The notes beneath the pieces are model-generated. The model saw nothing but the letters and a program-made list of their open reading frames with translations, had not been told where the DNA came from and made no database searches. 11,057 nucleotides of DNA, from assembly GCA_020859725.1 (NCBI GenBank), contig JAJBVR010000158.1:1-11057 (forward strand), given 5' to 3'. The DNA comes from Clostridiales bacterium. GTDB lineage: Bacteria > Bacillota > Clostridia > Oscillospirales > Acutalibacteraceae. A program made the translations under genes and the position numbers. Of the stretch, positions 1 through 7,414 are shown piece after piece (within the stretch, counting starts at the first letter, position 1; every line of letters begins with the position of its first letter).

Positions 1-753
1 ATCCTGAGCATAACCCATTTCCATTATAATATTTGTTGTAAGAGTCCTTACTCCTGAAAAAATGCTTTCCGGAATAACCGCCTGGTTTCCCGCAATCATA
101 ACTATTGCGGTTGTTTCGCCCATAGCCCTGCCGATTCCGAGTATTACTCCTGCGGCAATTCCCGATTTGGCGGCAGGCAGTCAAACCCCGAAAACAGCGC
201 GCTCTTGAGTTGCTCCGAGAGCCAGCGCTCCCTCATAAAAGCTGCTTTCAACAGAACGCAAAGACGATTCACAAACACTTATTACAGTCGGCAAAATCAT
301 AATCGCAAGCAAAACAGAAGCCGTAAGCACGCTTTTTCCGTTTCCGAACAAATCCCTCATAACGGGAACTATAACTACCAGAGCAAAAAATCCATACACA
401 ACGGACGGAATCCCGGCGAGCAAATCGACCGCGGGTTTAAACACGGAATAAAGCCCTTTAGGGCAGTACTTTACCAAAAACACCGCGCACAAGATGCCGA
501 TAGGCACACCAATTATTATTGCACCCGCCGTTACATATATGCTTCCTATTATCATAGGAAAAATCCCGAATTTATTATTAAGAGGCTTCCAAACCGTTCC
601 CAGCAAAAAATTAGCAACTCCGATTTCCTTTATGGCGGGTAAAGCATTTGAAAACACAAAAAAACATATCAAAATAACAGCCAAAATGCAAATACACGCA
701 GCGGTAAAAAATACCGCGCGCATAAATGTTTCTTTAAATTTATTTTTTACCAT
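1..753 (-). CDS. pstC: PstC phosphate ABC transporter permease, interrupted by in-frame TGA, 3' end off window
   Basis: PstC is one of the two inner-membrane permeases of the PstSCAB high-affinity phosphate importer. The first 190 residues show a membrane segment near 13-35, further segments near 66-92, 108-132 and 142-160, the family signature [13 protein letters not shown], and the start of the cytoplasmic EAA loop (EGALALGAT) that docks on PstB. The frame then meets TGA at 183-181. Beyond it the same frame continues cleanly to the window edge with [19 protein letters not shown] and [11 protein letters not shown], all typical PstC sequence, so both halves belong to one gene. The TGA falls just before the conserved LP of the EAA loop. 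The ATG at 753 overlaps the pstS stop by 7 nt (ATGGTAA), which suggests translational coupling. The identity is clear. Whether it is functional depends on whether the TGA is real, a sequence error, or read through. Confidence 0.9.
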
Positions 754-1615
754 TCTGTTTGCTCACCCGTAAATATTGCTTTCACCTGATCGCTTGTAAG
801 TTCGTTTACCGAATTATTGTTGTTTACAATTACGGCAATCCCGTCTATGGCAATCTTCTTTTGAACAAGCCCGGCTGAGATTTCGCTTTCTTTAAGCTCC
901 CTGGAAGCCATTCCTATATCGCATACTCCGTCTATCGCAGATGTCATACCCGTTGTTGAATCACTTTGCTGAATGCTGACGGAAACATTAGAATTGTATG
1001 ACGCGTAAGCTTCTTTAAGCTTTTCCATAACCGGTGTTACGGAAGAAGAACCGGCAACCGTTATTTCACCCGAAGCGCCGTTTGATTTATAGCTTCCGTT
1101 ATTGCCCTCGGAGATATAACCGTTTTCTTCTATAACCGCCTGACCCTCACTGCTCATAATAAAATTAATGAAATCCGCCGCCGAATCAGACACATCACTT
1201 TTTGTAGCGATATTAAACGGTCTTGCAACCTTATAGGTTCCGTTTTTAATATTATCAACGGTTGCCTCCACTCCGTCTATTTTCAAAGCTTTAACCGTGT
1301 TATTTAAAGAGCCGAGTGAAATATAACCTATTGCCGCTTCATCACCTGCCACAGTGGTCATCATAACCGAAGTGCTGTTTGTTGTTTCCGCCGCGGATGT
1401 TGTATTATCAATTTTTTCACCGTTCGCGTCTGTTTGCTCAATTCCGAAAAGCTCAATAAAAGCGCCTCTTGTGCCCGAGCCCTCTTCACGTGAAATAACG
1501 TCTATTTTTGTTGAACCGGCGTTATTACCGCTGCTTTTGCCGCATGCCGCAAAAGTAAAAGTGCAAACCGACGCCGCTAAAATTACGCATAATACTGTTG
1601 TTACCTTTTTTTCAT
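747..1615 (-). CDS. pstS: PstS-like phosphate-binding lipoprotein, permuted domain order, frameshifted at start
   Basis: This is the extracellular phosphate-binding lipoprotein that feeds PstCAB. AAGGAG (1631-1626) lies 10 nt before ATG 1615, but that frame stops after AAA AAA AGG (TAA 1603-1601). The long frame is one base off. One extra A in the A7 run (1606-1612) would give MKKKVTTVLCVILAA, a signal peptide, then a lipobox-like FAAC with Cys at 1544-1542. The mature part begins with motifs normally found in the second half of PstS (SREEGSGTRGAF, AGDEAAIGYISLGS, SRP-like ARPFNIAT, EGQAVIEENGYIS). After a Gly/Ser/Asn linker come the motifs of the usual first half ([53 protein letters not shown]), where it ends. 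Family identity is firm. The permuted order and the frameshift are both seen directly. The nearest in-frame ATG is 1364, too late to make a secreted protein. Confidence 0.85.
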
Positions 1616-1659
1616 TTTTCTTTTTCTCCTTGATTTTCCGAATAGAATTTTATTTTCCC

Positions 1660-1706
1660 GCCGAAACACGCTTTGCATTAATTTTATAAGCGAATTTCCT
1701 TTCGGC
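1660..1706 (-). promoter_or_regulatory. Two-part hairpin in the pstS leader RNA
   Basis: In the predicted pstS 5' leader, GCCGAAA (1706-1700) pairs perfectly with TTTCGGC (1666-1660). Inside it, CGCTT (1692-1688) pairs with AAGCG (1673-1669), giving a nested two-stem structure with a 14-nt terminal loop. There is no U-run after it, so it is not an intrinsic terminator. It ends about 29 nt before the ribosome binding site. It might stabilise the mRNA or act in control, but it matches no riboswitch that I recognise. Confidence 0.35.
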
Positions 1707-1739
1707 ATTTTTAAAATAGCACCGTGTTTTAAATTTAAA

Positions 1740-1787
1740 ATCATAAATTGGCAAAAAGGAAGTTAAATAGTGTGTAATTTGTGTCAA
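1740..1787 (-). promoter_or_regulatory. pstS promoter with PhoP-box-like repeats
   Basis: On the minus strand, three TT-rich hexamers are spaced 10-11 bp apart: TTGACA (1787-1782), TTACAC (1777-1772) and TTAACT (1766-1761). They are followed after 15 nt by TATGAT (1745-1740), a good -10 box. Known Pho promoters of Bacillus carry TTAACA-like PhoP repeats at about 11-bp intervals in the -20 to -60 region in place of a -35 box, and this layout matches. Transcription would start near 1733, leaving a leader of about 118 nt before the pstS ATG. The assignment as PhoP-controlled is inference from motif spacing and the gene served. Confidence 0.5.
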
Positions 1788-1831
1788 ATTTTTTAAAGGC
1801 ATAACAATTTTTAACGACTTTCCTTTTTTAT

Positions 1832-1860
1832 TTGACAAAAAAATAAAAATATGATATAAA
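1832..1860 (+). promoter_or_regulatory. Sigma-A-type promoter for the P-type ATPase
   Basis: TTGACA (1832-1837), a 17-nt spacer, and TATAAA (1855-1860) form a near-consensus housekeeping promoter on the plus strand. Transcription should begin near 1867, giving a leader of about 237 nt before the ATPase ATG. Its -35 box lies only about 45 bp from the outermost repeat of the divergent pstS promoter, so the two units share one compact control region. Confidence 0.7.
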
Positions 1861-1902
1861 TATTACAAATAACTTTGTTTGACGAAAGGATTTTTTATTT
1901 TT

Positions 1903-2103
1903 ATGGACGACAGCGACAGTAGTGACACTGACCGAAATAACATAAACTATACACAAAATTTAAATATTAAATATATAAGGCACAGTCACCGCTTTAATTT
2001 AAGTAATGTGGCAGGCTGTGCCTTTTTGCGCCCTTTTACTGCTGCGCATAACAGCGTTTCAGATATAAATTTTATTTTTAAAGAAAGGAGTGATATATCC
2101 TAA
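1903..2103 (+). CDS. Possible 66-aa Asp-rich leader peptide upstream of the ATPase
   Basis: This open frame starts at ATG 1903, 12 nt after a GAAAGGA sequence (1884-1890), and ends with TAA directly abutting the ATPase ATG. Five of its first ten residues are Asp (MDDSDSSDTD). The rest is unremarkable, with no membrane segment and no family that I recognise. The ATPase ribosome binding site lies inside its last codons. A terminator-like hairpin (1977-2024) lies within it, at about codons 25-41. That layout would suit a leader peptide whose translation governs ATPase expression, but it may equally be a chance open frame in the 5' leader. The frame also stays open upstream to TTG 1879. No homology can be judged from sequence alone. 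Confidence 0.3.
   Translation: MDDSDSSDTDRNNINYTQNLNIKYIRHSHRFNLSNVAGCAFLRPFTAAHNSVSDINFIFKERSDIS
1977..2027 (+). terminator. Terminator-like hairpin (possible attenuator) in the ATPase leader
   Basis: AAGGCACAG (1977-1985) and CTGTGCCTT (2016-2024) form a perfect 9-bp stem with a 30-nt loop, and the right arm runs into five consecutive T (2023-2027). It points toward the ATPase and has no U-run on the opposite side. It lies between the promoter and the coding region, so it could act as a conditional terminator. The large loop makes it weaker than a typical intrinsic terminator. No yybP-ykoY (manganese) or M-box riboswitch core was found beside it. Confidence 0.5.
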
Positions 2104-4785
2104 ATGGATAATCACAAACAAAGGCCTTGGCACTCGTTGCCTGTTAATGAAGTGTATAAAGAGCTTAACACTTCAAAAAAAGGATTAAGCGATGCCGAGG
2201 CTCAGAAAAGACTTCTTCAAAACGGAGCAAATGAATTGAACTCCAAGCCAGGGAAAAGTTTTATTACTATGCTCAAAGAGCAGTTTGCCGACCCTATGAT
2301 ACTGATATTAATCACGGCGGCAATTATTTCGGCTGTTCTCGGCGAATGGACGGAAGCGGCGGTTATAGCTATAATCGTTATAACAAACGCAGTTATAGGA
2401 ATAGCGCAGGAAAAAAGGGCGCAAAGCGCTATTGACGCCCTGCGTAAAATCAGCGCTCCTTCGGCAAGAGTTATCCGCGATAATGAGGAATGTATTGTTC
2501 CCGCGAAAAATCTTGCGGCGGGAGATATTGTTTTCCTCAGTGACGGAGATATGGTTCCCGCGGATATAAGACTTACTGACAGCGCTAACCTTAAAATTCA
2601 GGAGGCGTCACTTACCGGTGAATCAACGCCGTCCGAAAAAGACGCCGGAAGCCAACTTTCGGAAAATGTTCCTTTAGCGGACAGAATCAATATGGCTTAT
2701 TCTTCCTCTATCGTAACTTACGGAAGAGGAGTTGGAATTGTTACTGCCACCGGGATGGATACTCAAGTGGGGAAAATGGCGGGAATGCTTGACGAAAGCA
2801 ATGAAACAGACACACCGATAAAAAAGAAGCTTAATGTTTTGGGCAAAACCCTTACCGTTATCGGGCTTATTGTATGTGTTGTTATTTTCGCGTTGGGAGC
2901 TTTATATCACAAACCGCTCATACCCCAGTTTCTTATTGCAATATCTCTGGCAATTTCAATAATACCGGAGGGACTTCCTGCCACAGCCACAATTATTATG
3001 GCTTTGGGCGTTCAAAGAATGGCAAAAAAGAATGCTTTAATACGTAAGCTGCCCGCAGTTGAAACACTTGGAAACGCTACAGTAATTTGCAGCGACAAAA
3101 CAGGAACCCTTACTTTAAATAAAATGACCGTAACGGAAATATGCGTTAACGGGGATTTTGAATCCGGCGAAAGCACGTCTATAAAAGAGGCGGCCGAAAA
3201 GCATCCCGAAGTATATAAAGAATTAATTTATTCCGCTGCGCTTTGCAATGACGCAGGCATTGACCCTGACAGAGAAAATGAAATAATAGGAGACCCAACA
3301 GAGGGCGCGCTGATTCAAATGGCGCTAAAATTCGGGATTGACAATGAAACACTTGAAAACAAATACCTCCGATTGTTTGAGCAGCCATTTGATTCTGAGC
3401 GAAAACGAATGACAACAGTTCATAAAATTAACGGCCGCTTCACAGCATATACAAAAGGAGCGGTTGATGAGCTGCTTGAGCTTTGCACTCATATTCTTAC
3501 TTCGGGCGGAGTGCGTACGATTACGCAAAAAGATAAGCAAAACATTATGGAACTTTGCCTTTCAATGTCTGAAAGAGCGCTGCGCGTGCTTGGATTTGCA
3601 GAAAAATTTTTAACGCTGCTGCCTGAAGATGATGAAGAAAATGTTGAATATGGACTAACATTTATAGGAATTACCGGAATGATAGACCATCCGAGAAAGG
3701 AAGTTGCAAAATCAGTTGCAGCGCTGAAGCAGGCGGGTATACGCACGGTTATGATTACCGGCGACCACAAAACCACAGCCGTTGCCATTGCAAAAGAGCT
3801 TAATATATATAATGACGGAAATACTGTGATTTCAGGTGATGAGCTTGATGACATTACAAACGAGGAGCTTGACCGTATTGTTAAAAACGTTACCGTTTTT
3901 GCCCGTGTATCTCCGTTTGACAAACTGCGAATTATTCAAAGCCTGAAACGGGTGGGTGAAGTTGCCGCAATGACGGGAGACGGAGTGAATGATTCCCCTG
4001 CGCTGAAATGCGCCGATATAGGCGTTGCCATGGGTAAATCCGGCACGGATGTTGCAAAAAACGCCGCCGATATGATTTTACTTGACGACAGTTTTTCCAC
4101 TATAACCTATGCCGTAAAAGAAGGACGGCGTGTTTATAAAAACATACAAAAGGTTATTCAGTTTCTGCTGGTAGGAAACGCGGCAGAAATACTAACCCTG
4201 CTGATTGCAACCATATTCAATATGCCGACTCCTCTTGCGGGAATACATATTTTATGAGTAAATCTTGCTACGGCAACCCTTCCCGCCCTTGCATTGGGAG
4301 TTGACACGCCGTGCAGAGGGATTATGAGTGAACCTCCCGCAAAATCCGGCACATTATTTGAAAAAAGCTTAATTATTCGTGTTTTAACACAAGGATTTTT
4401 TGTGTCGCTGTTTACAATAGCCGCTTACTTTATCGGCTTAAGCACCGGGAATGCGGTTTCAGGACAGACAATGGCATTTTGTGTGCTTGCGTTTTCACAA
4501 ATGCTTAGGGCATTCAGCCAAAGATCCGATACAGAACCGATTTGGAGAGGCTCGAATGAAATTAACTATTGGCTGATTATTTCATTTTTTGTATCCGCGG
4601 CTTTAATGTCTCTTATATTATTTGTTCCGGCTATGCAAAATGTATTTCAGATAACTTTATTATCACCTGTTCAATACGGAATTACCGCCGCACTGGCATT
4701 ACTTACTCTGATTCAATCCGAATTGATTAAAGCAATCAGAAGAAAAAGAATTTCACAAAAAGTAAAAATCCATTTGAATAAATAA
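2104..4785 (+). CDS. P2-type cation (probably Ca2+) transporting ATPase, interrupted by TGA at codon 718
   Basis: This is a membrane pump that exports a divalent cation, probably Ca2+, using ATP. Read through one TGA (4255-4257) it is about 893 residues, normal for the family. The visible order is: N-terminal cation-ATPase domain; membrane pairs near 64-102 and 248-300 with the ion-binding PEGLP (Glu289); actuator TGES (171-174); phosphorylation DKTGTLT (Asp331); nucleotide-domain KGA (451-453); hinge TGDGVND (624-630); and helix 5 with Asn692 and Glu695. The stop then replaces the Trp of the helix-6 motif LWVNL. Downstream, VNLATATLPALALGVD and four more membrane helices follow in the same frame, ending at TAA 4785. 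The helix-6 Asp expected after VNLxT is Ala724. AAAGGAG lies 13 nt before the ATG. The substrate is inferred from family resemblance only, and the gene may be a recent pseudogene. Confidence 0.88.
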
Positions 4786-4810
4786 CAAATATAAAAATTA
4801 ACAAAATAAC

Positions 4811-4852
4811 AAAACCGGCATACTGTAATAAAATACACTGCCGGTTTTATTT
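4811..4852. terminator. Bidirectional intrinsic terminator between ATPase gene and ugd
   Basis: AAAACCGGCA (4811-4820) and TGCCGGTTTT (4839-4848) form a perfect 10-bp stem, with a short inner GTA/TAC pairing. A T-rich tract follows on the plus strand and an A-rich arm (a U-run on the minus strand) precedes it. It lies between the stops of the convergent ATPase (4785) and ugd (4876) genes and can end transcription from both sides. Confidence 0.85.
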
Positions 4853-4875
4853 TTAAATATTAATTTTAAACAATG

Positions 4876-6096
4876 TCAGTCTCTTTTATATATATCCCTG
4901 GTATACACCTTATTTTCAATATCAGAAAGCTCGTCGCTCATTCTGTTTGCAATAATTATATCAGACTGATTTTTGAACTTCTGCAAATCATTAACAATTT
5001 TATTTCCGTAAAATACACTGCCGTCATCAAGCGTAGGCTCATAAATAATAACATTTGCGCCCTCGCCTTTTATACGCTTAATAACGCCCTGAATGGAACT
5101 TTGGCGAAAATTATCCGAATCCGATTTCATAGTTAATCTGTAAACTCCTACCGTTGCGGTATAATCCTTACCGTGGCCCGCTTTTTCAAGCACACGCGAG
5201 GCAATAAAATCTTTTCTTGTTGTATTTGATTCAACAATCGCCTTAATAAGGTTTTCAGGAATATCGGCATAATTGGCAAGAAGCTGTTTAGTATCTTTCG
5301 GCAGACAGTATCCGCCGTAACCAAAAGACGGATTATTATAATGAGCGCCGATTCTTGGGTCTAAGCCTATACCCTCTATAATCTGCCCTGAATCAAGACC
5401 GTGAATTTCAGCATAGGTATCAAGCTCATTAAAATAGCTGACTCTGAGCGCAAGATAAGTATTTGCAAACAGCTTAACCGCCTCCGCCTCCGTAGGCTGT
5501 GTGAAAAGCACGGGAATATCCTTTTTAACAGCGCCCTGCTTTAACAGCGCGGCAAACGTTTCGGCAGCCTCGCAAAGCTTTTCATTATCCTTTGGAGCGC
5601 CCACAATTATTCTGCTTGGATAAAGATTATCATACAGCGCCCTGCCTTCTCTTAAAAATTCAGGGCTGAACAAAATATTCAGATTTTTATGCTTTTTAAG
5701 CATGGATTCGGTAAATCCAACTGGGACGGTGGATTTTATAACCATAACCGCAGACGGATTAACTTTTTCAACTAAATCTATTACCGATTCAACCGAGCCG
5801 GTATTAAAATAATTTTTGTTTTCATCATAATCCGTGGGAGTGGAAATTATAATAAAATCAGCCGATTTATATGCCGATTCGGCATCAGCAGTTGCCGTTA
5901 AATCCAATTTTTTATCAGATAAATACTCTGAAATTTCCTTATCCGCTATGGGGGAAATTCTGTTGTTAATAAACTTTACCTTATCCTCAATAATATCAAC
6001 TGCGAAAACCTTATTATGCTGTGAAAGCAAAACAGCATTCGACAGCCCCACGTAACCTGTGCCGGCAACGGCAACAGTATATTTTTTATCAGGCAT
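4876..6096 (-). CDS. ugd: UDP-glucose 6-dehydrogenase
   Basis: The enzyme makes two successive NAD+-dependent oxidations of UDP-glucose to UDP-glucuronate, a precursor for acidic cell-surface polysaccharides. The protein has 406 residues, typical of the short bacterial form. The N-terminal Rossmann motif is GTGYVG (12-17). STPT (85-88), STVPVG (122-127) and SPEFLREG (144-151) follow. The central [18 protein letters not shown] carries the conserved Lys208 and Asn212, and [14 protein letters not shown] has the catalytic Cys264. The end, [11 protein letters not shown], matches the usual C-terminus, so its TGA stop (4878-4876) looks genuine. AGAGGA stands about 6 nt before the ATG. It starts 24 nt after the dnaJ stop with no terminator between, so it should be co-transcribed with dnaJ. 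A related sugar, such as UDP-ManNAc, is less likely given the overall Ugd pattern. Confidence 0.93.
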   Translation of the reverse strand: MPDKKYTVAVAGTGYVGLSNAVLLSQHNKVFAVDIIEDKVKFINNRISPIADKEISEYLSDKKLDLTATADAESAYKSADFIIISTPTDYDENKNYFNTGSVESVIDLVEKVNPSAVMVIKSTVPVGFTESMLKKHKNLNILFSPEFLREGRALYDNLYPSRIIVGAPKDNEKLCEAAETFAALLKQGAVKKDIPVLFTQPTEAEAVKLFANTYLALRVSYFNELDTYAEIHGLDSGQIIEGIGLDPRIGAHYNNPSFGYGGYCLPKDTKQLLANYADIPENLIKAIVESNTTRKDFIASRVLEKAGHGKDYTATVGVYRLTMKSDSDNFRQSSIQGVIKRIKGEGANVIIYEPTLDDGSVFYGNKIVNDLQKFKNQSDIIIANRMSDELSDIENKVYTRDIYKRD

Positions 6097-6120
6097 AATT
6101 TATCCTCTCATCAGTAAAGA

Positions 6121-7278
6121 TTATCTTTTTTTGAATTTATCAAAAAATCCCTCTTTGCCCGAACCTTTAGGCGCAACATAGCTTTTATCAAGCTGCATTA
6201 AAAGCTGTTTTTGCTCTGCGCTTAAATCTTTGGGTATATCAACTATTATTCTTACCGACTGATCTCCTCTGCCAACGGAATTAAGCCTTTGTATTCCTTT
6301 GTTTTTAAGCTTAAAAACATCATTGGGCTGTGTTCCGGCGGGAATATTATATTTAACATCTCCGTCCAAAGTAGGAACCCGAAGCTCCGCTCCCAATGAC
6401 GCCTGAACTATTGACACATGCTCATCATACCAAACGTTATAACCCTCGCGCCTGAAATATTTATGCGGTTTAATACTTACAACAACCTTTAAATTACCGC
6501 TTGGGCCTCCGTTAAATCCGCTGTCCCCGCCGCCGCGGACATTTATAACGTTGTTTTCATCAATTCCGGCGGGAATATCAACAGTGATTCTATTTTTACG
6601 GCGCAACTTACCTTTTCCGCCGCATTTACGGCACGGATTTTCAATAATTTTTCCTCTGCCGCCGCAGGTTGTGCAAGTGCGCTGACTGCTCATAACACCG
6701 AATGCCGTTCTGCTTTGAACATTAACATATCCTTTTCCGCCGCATTCCGGGCAGGTTTTGGGTGAAGTGCCCTTTGCCGCTCCCGTTCCTCCGCATTCAC
6801 TGCAGTCTTCTATTCTGGGAACCTCAATTTCCTTTTTACAGCCCTTTGCCGCCTCTTCAAATGTAAGGCTTACCGAAATCTGTATGTCTCGCCCTTTTTG
6901 GGGTGCGTTTGGATTTCTGCCGCCGAAACCGCCGAAGCCGCTGCCGCCGAAAATTGAAGAAAAAATGTCTCCTAAATCAATATCGCCCTCAAAGTCGAAG
7001 CCGCCGGTTCCTCCGCTGTATCCTCCCTGACCGGCTCCGTAATTCGGATCCACCACGGCAAAGCCAAACTGGTCATACCGCGATTTTTTCTGAGGATCTG
7101 ACAAAACCTCATACGCTTCATTACATTCCTTAAATTTTTCCTCTGCCTCTTTATCATTCGGATGCAGATCCGGGTGATATTTTTTTGCCGTTTTTCTGTA
7201 TGCTTTTTTTATTTCATCCTCTGAAGCGCCCTTTGAAATTCCGAGCACTTCATAATAATCTCTTTTTTCTTCGGGCAT
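6121..7278 (-). CDS. dnaJ: DnaJ (Hsp40) co-chaperone
   Basis: DnaJ delivers unfolded proteins to DnaK and stimulates its ATPase in the cytoplasm. The protein has 385 residues and the full type-I layout: a J domain with HPD at 35-37; a Gly/Phe-rich region about 81-120; four CxxCGGxG zinc-binding repeats starting at Cys159, Cys176, Cys202 and Cys216; a C-terminal substrate-binding domain; and a basic tail ending [13 protein letters not shown] (7290-7286) lies 7 nt before the ATG. It follows dnaK by 177 nt, a gap that holds its own promoter, and ugd follows closely. No missing residue or break was seen. Confidence 0.97.
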   Translation of the reverse strand: MPEEKRDYYEVLGISKGASEDEIKKAYRKTAKKYHPDLHPNDKEAEEKFKECNEAYEVLSDPQKKSRYDQFGFAVVDPNYGAGQGGYSGGTGGFDFEGDIDLGDIFSSIFGGSGFGGFGGRNPNAPQKGRDIQISVSLTFEEAAKGCKKEIEVPRIEDCSECGGTGAAKGTSPKTCPECGGKGYVNVQSRTAFGVMSSQRTCTTCGGRGKIIENPCRKCGGKGKLRRKNRITVDIPAGIDENNVINVRGGGDSGFNGGPSGNLKVVVSIKPHKYFRREGYNVWYDEHVSIVQASLGAELRVPTLDGDVKYNIPAGTQPNDVFKLKNKGIQRLNSVGRGDQSVRIIVDIPKDLSAEQKQLLMQLDKSYVAPKGSGKEGFFDKFKKR

Positions 7279-7299
7279 ATATCTGCCTCCGTAATTATA

Positions 7300-7353
7300 G
7301 TTTTATGTTAACAATGCATAAAACAACCGTGTTAAGCTTATAACGCATAACAC
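7300..7353 (-). promoter_or_regulatory. Tandem inverted repeats in the dnaJ leader
   Basis: Two inverted repeats lie head to tail in the predicted dnaJ 5' leader. The first is GTGTTA-N13-TAACAC (7353-7329). The second is GTTTTATG-N9-CATAAAAC (7324-7300), perfect over 8 bp. The second has the arm and spacer size of a CIRCE element but an unrelated sequence. In RNA both would form weak, AU-rich hairpins ending 10 nt before GGAGG, so the ribosome binding site itself is not paired. They could be operator sites or heat-labile RNA structures, but function is unproven. Confidence 0.35.
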
Positions 7354-7371
7354 AAAATACCGATTTTATAC

Positions 7372-7414
7372 ATTATGCTATAGGGTGACGAATTTGTCAA
7401 CCCGCCACCCTATA
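7372..7414 (-). promoter_or_regulatory. Internal promoter for dnaJ-ugd inside a large inverted repeat
   Basis: On the minus strand, TTGACA (7400-7395), a 17-nt spacer and CATAAT (7377-7372) make a strong sigma-A-type promoter. Its -35 box sits in the centre of an inverted repeat, TATAGGGTGGCG-N12-CGTCACCCTATA (7414-7379), matched at 11 of 12 positions as DNA and at all 12 in RNA if one G-U pair is allowed. A protein bound to both arms would block RNA polymerase, so this looks like an operator. It is not CIRCE or the CtsR heptad repeat. If transcribed from dnaK it forms a strong hairpin, but with no U-run after it. Confidence 0.6.

Noticed and set aside
205-772. Plus-strand open frames opposite pstC
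   Set aside because: They are antisense to a clearly coding gene, lack a convincing ribosome binding site and give low-complexity basic peptides.
1650-1838. Minus-strand 62-codon open frame upstream of pstS
   Set aside because: It covers the PhoP-like repeats, the -10 box and the leader hairpin of pstS, has no recognisable domain, and its composition is that of AT-rich intergenic DNA.
1867-2024. yybP-ykoY, NiCo or M-box riboswitch ahead of the ATPase
   Set aside because: The conserved cores I know for these metal riboswitches, such as the GGGGAGTA-type segment of yybP-ykoY, are absent.
3179-3923. Minus-strand open frames opposite the ATPase
   Set aside because: Shadow frames of a strongly recognised P-type ATPase, with no family features of their own.
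4255-4310. Selenocysteine insertion at the ATPase TGA
   Set aside because: The family residue is Trp rather than Cys, and no convincing SECIS-like hairpin follows; only a 4-bp CAAC/GTTG pairing was found.
7379-7414. Intrinsic terminator after dnaK
   Set aside because: The 12-bp hairpin is strong but is followed by GCATAATG rather than a U-run; an operator around a promoter explains it better.
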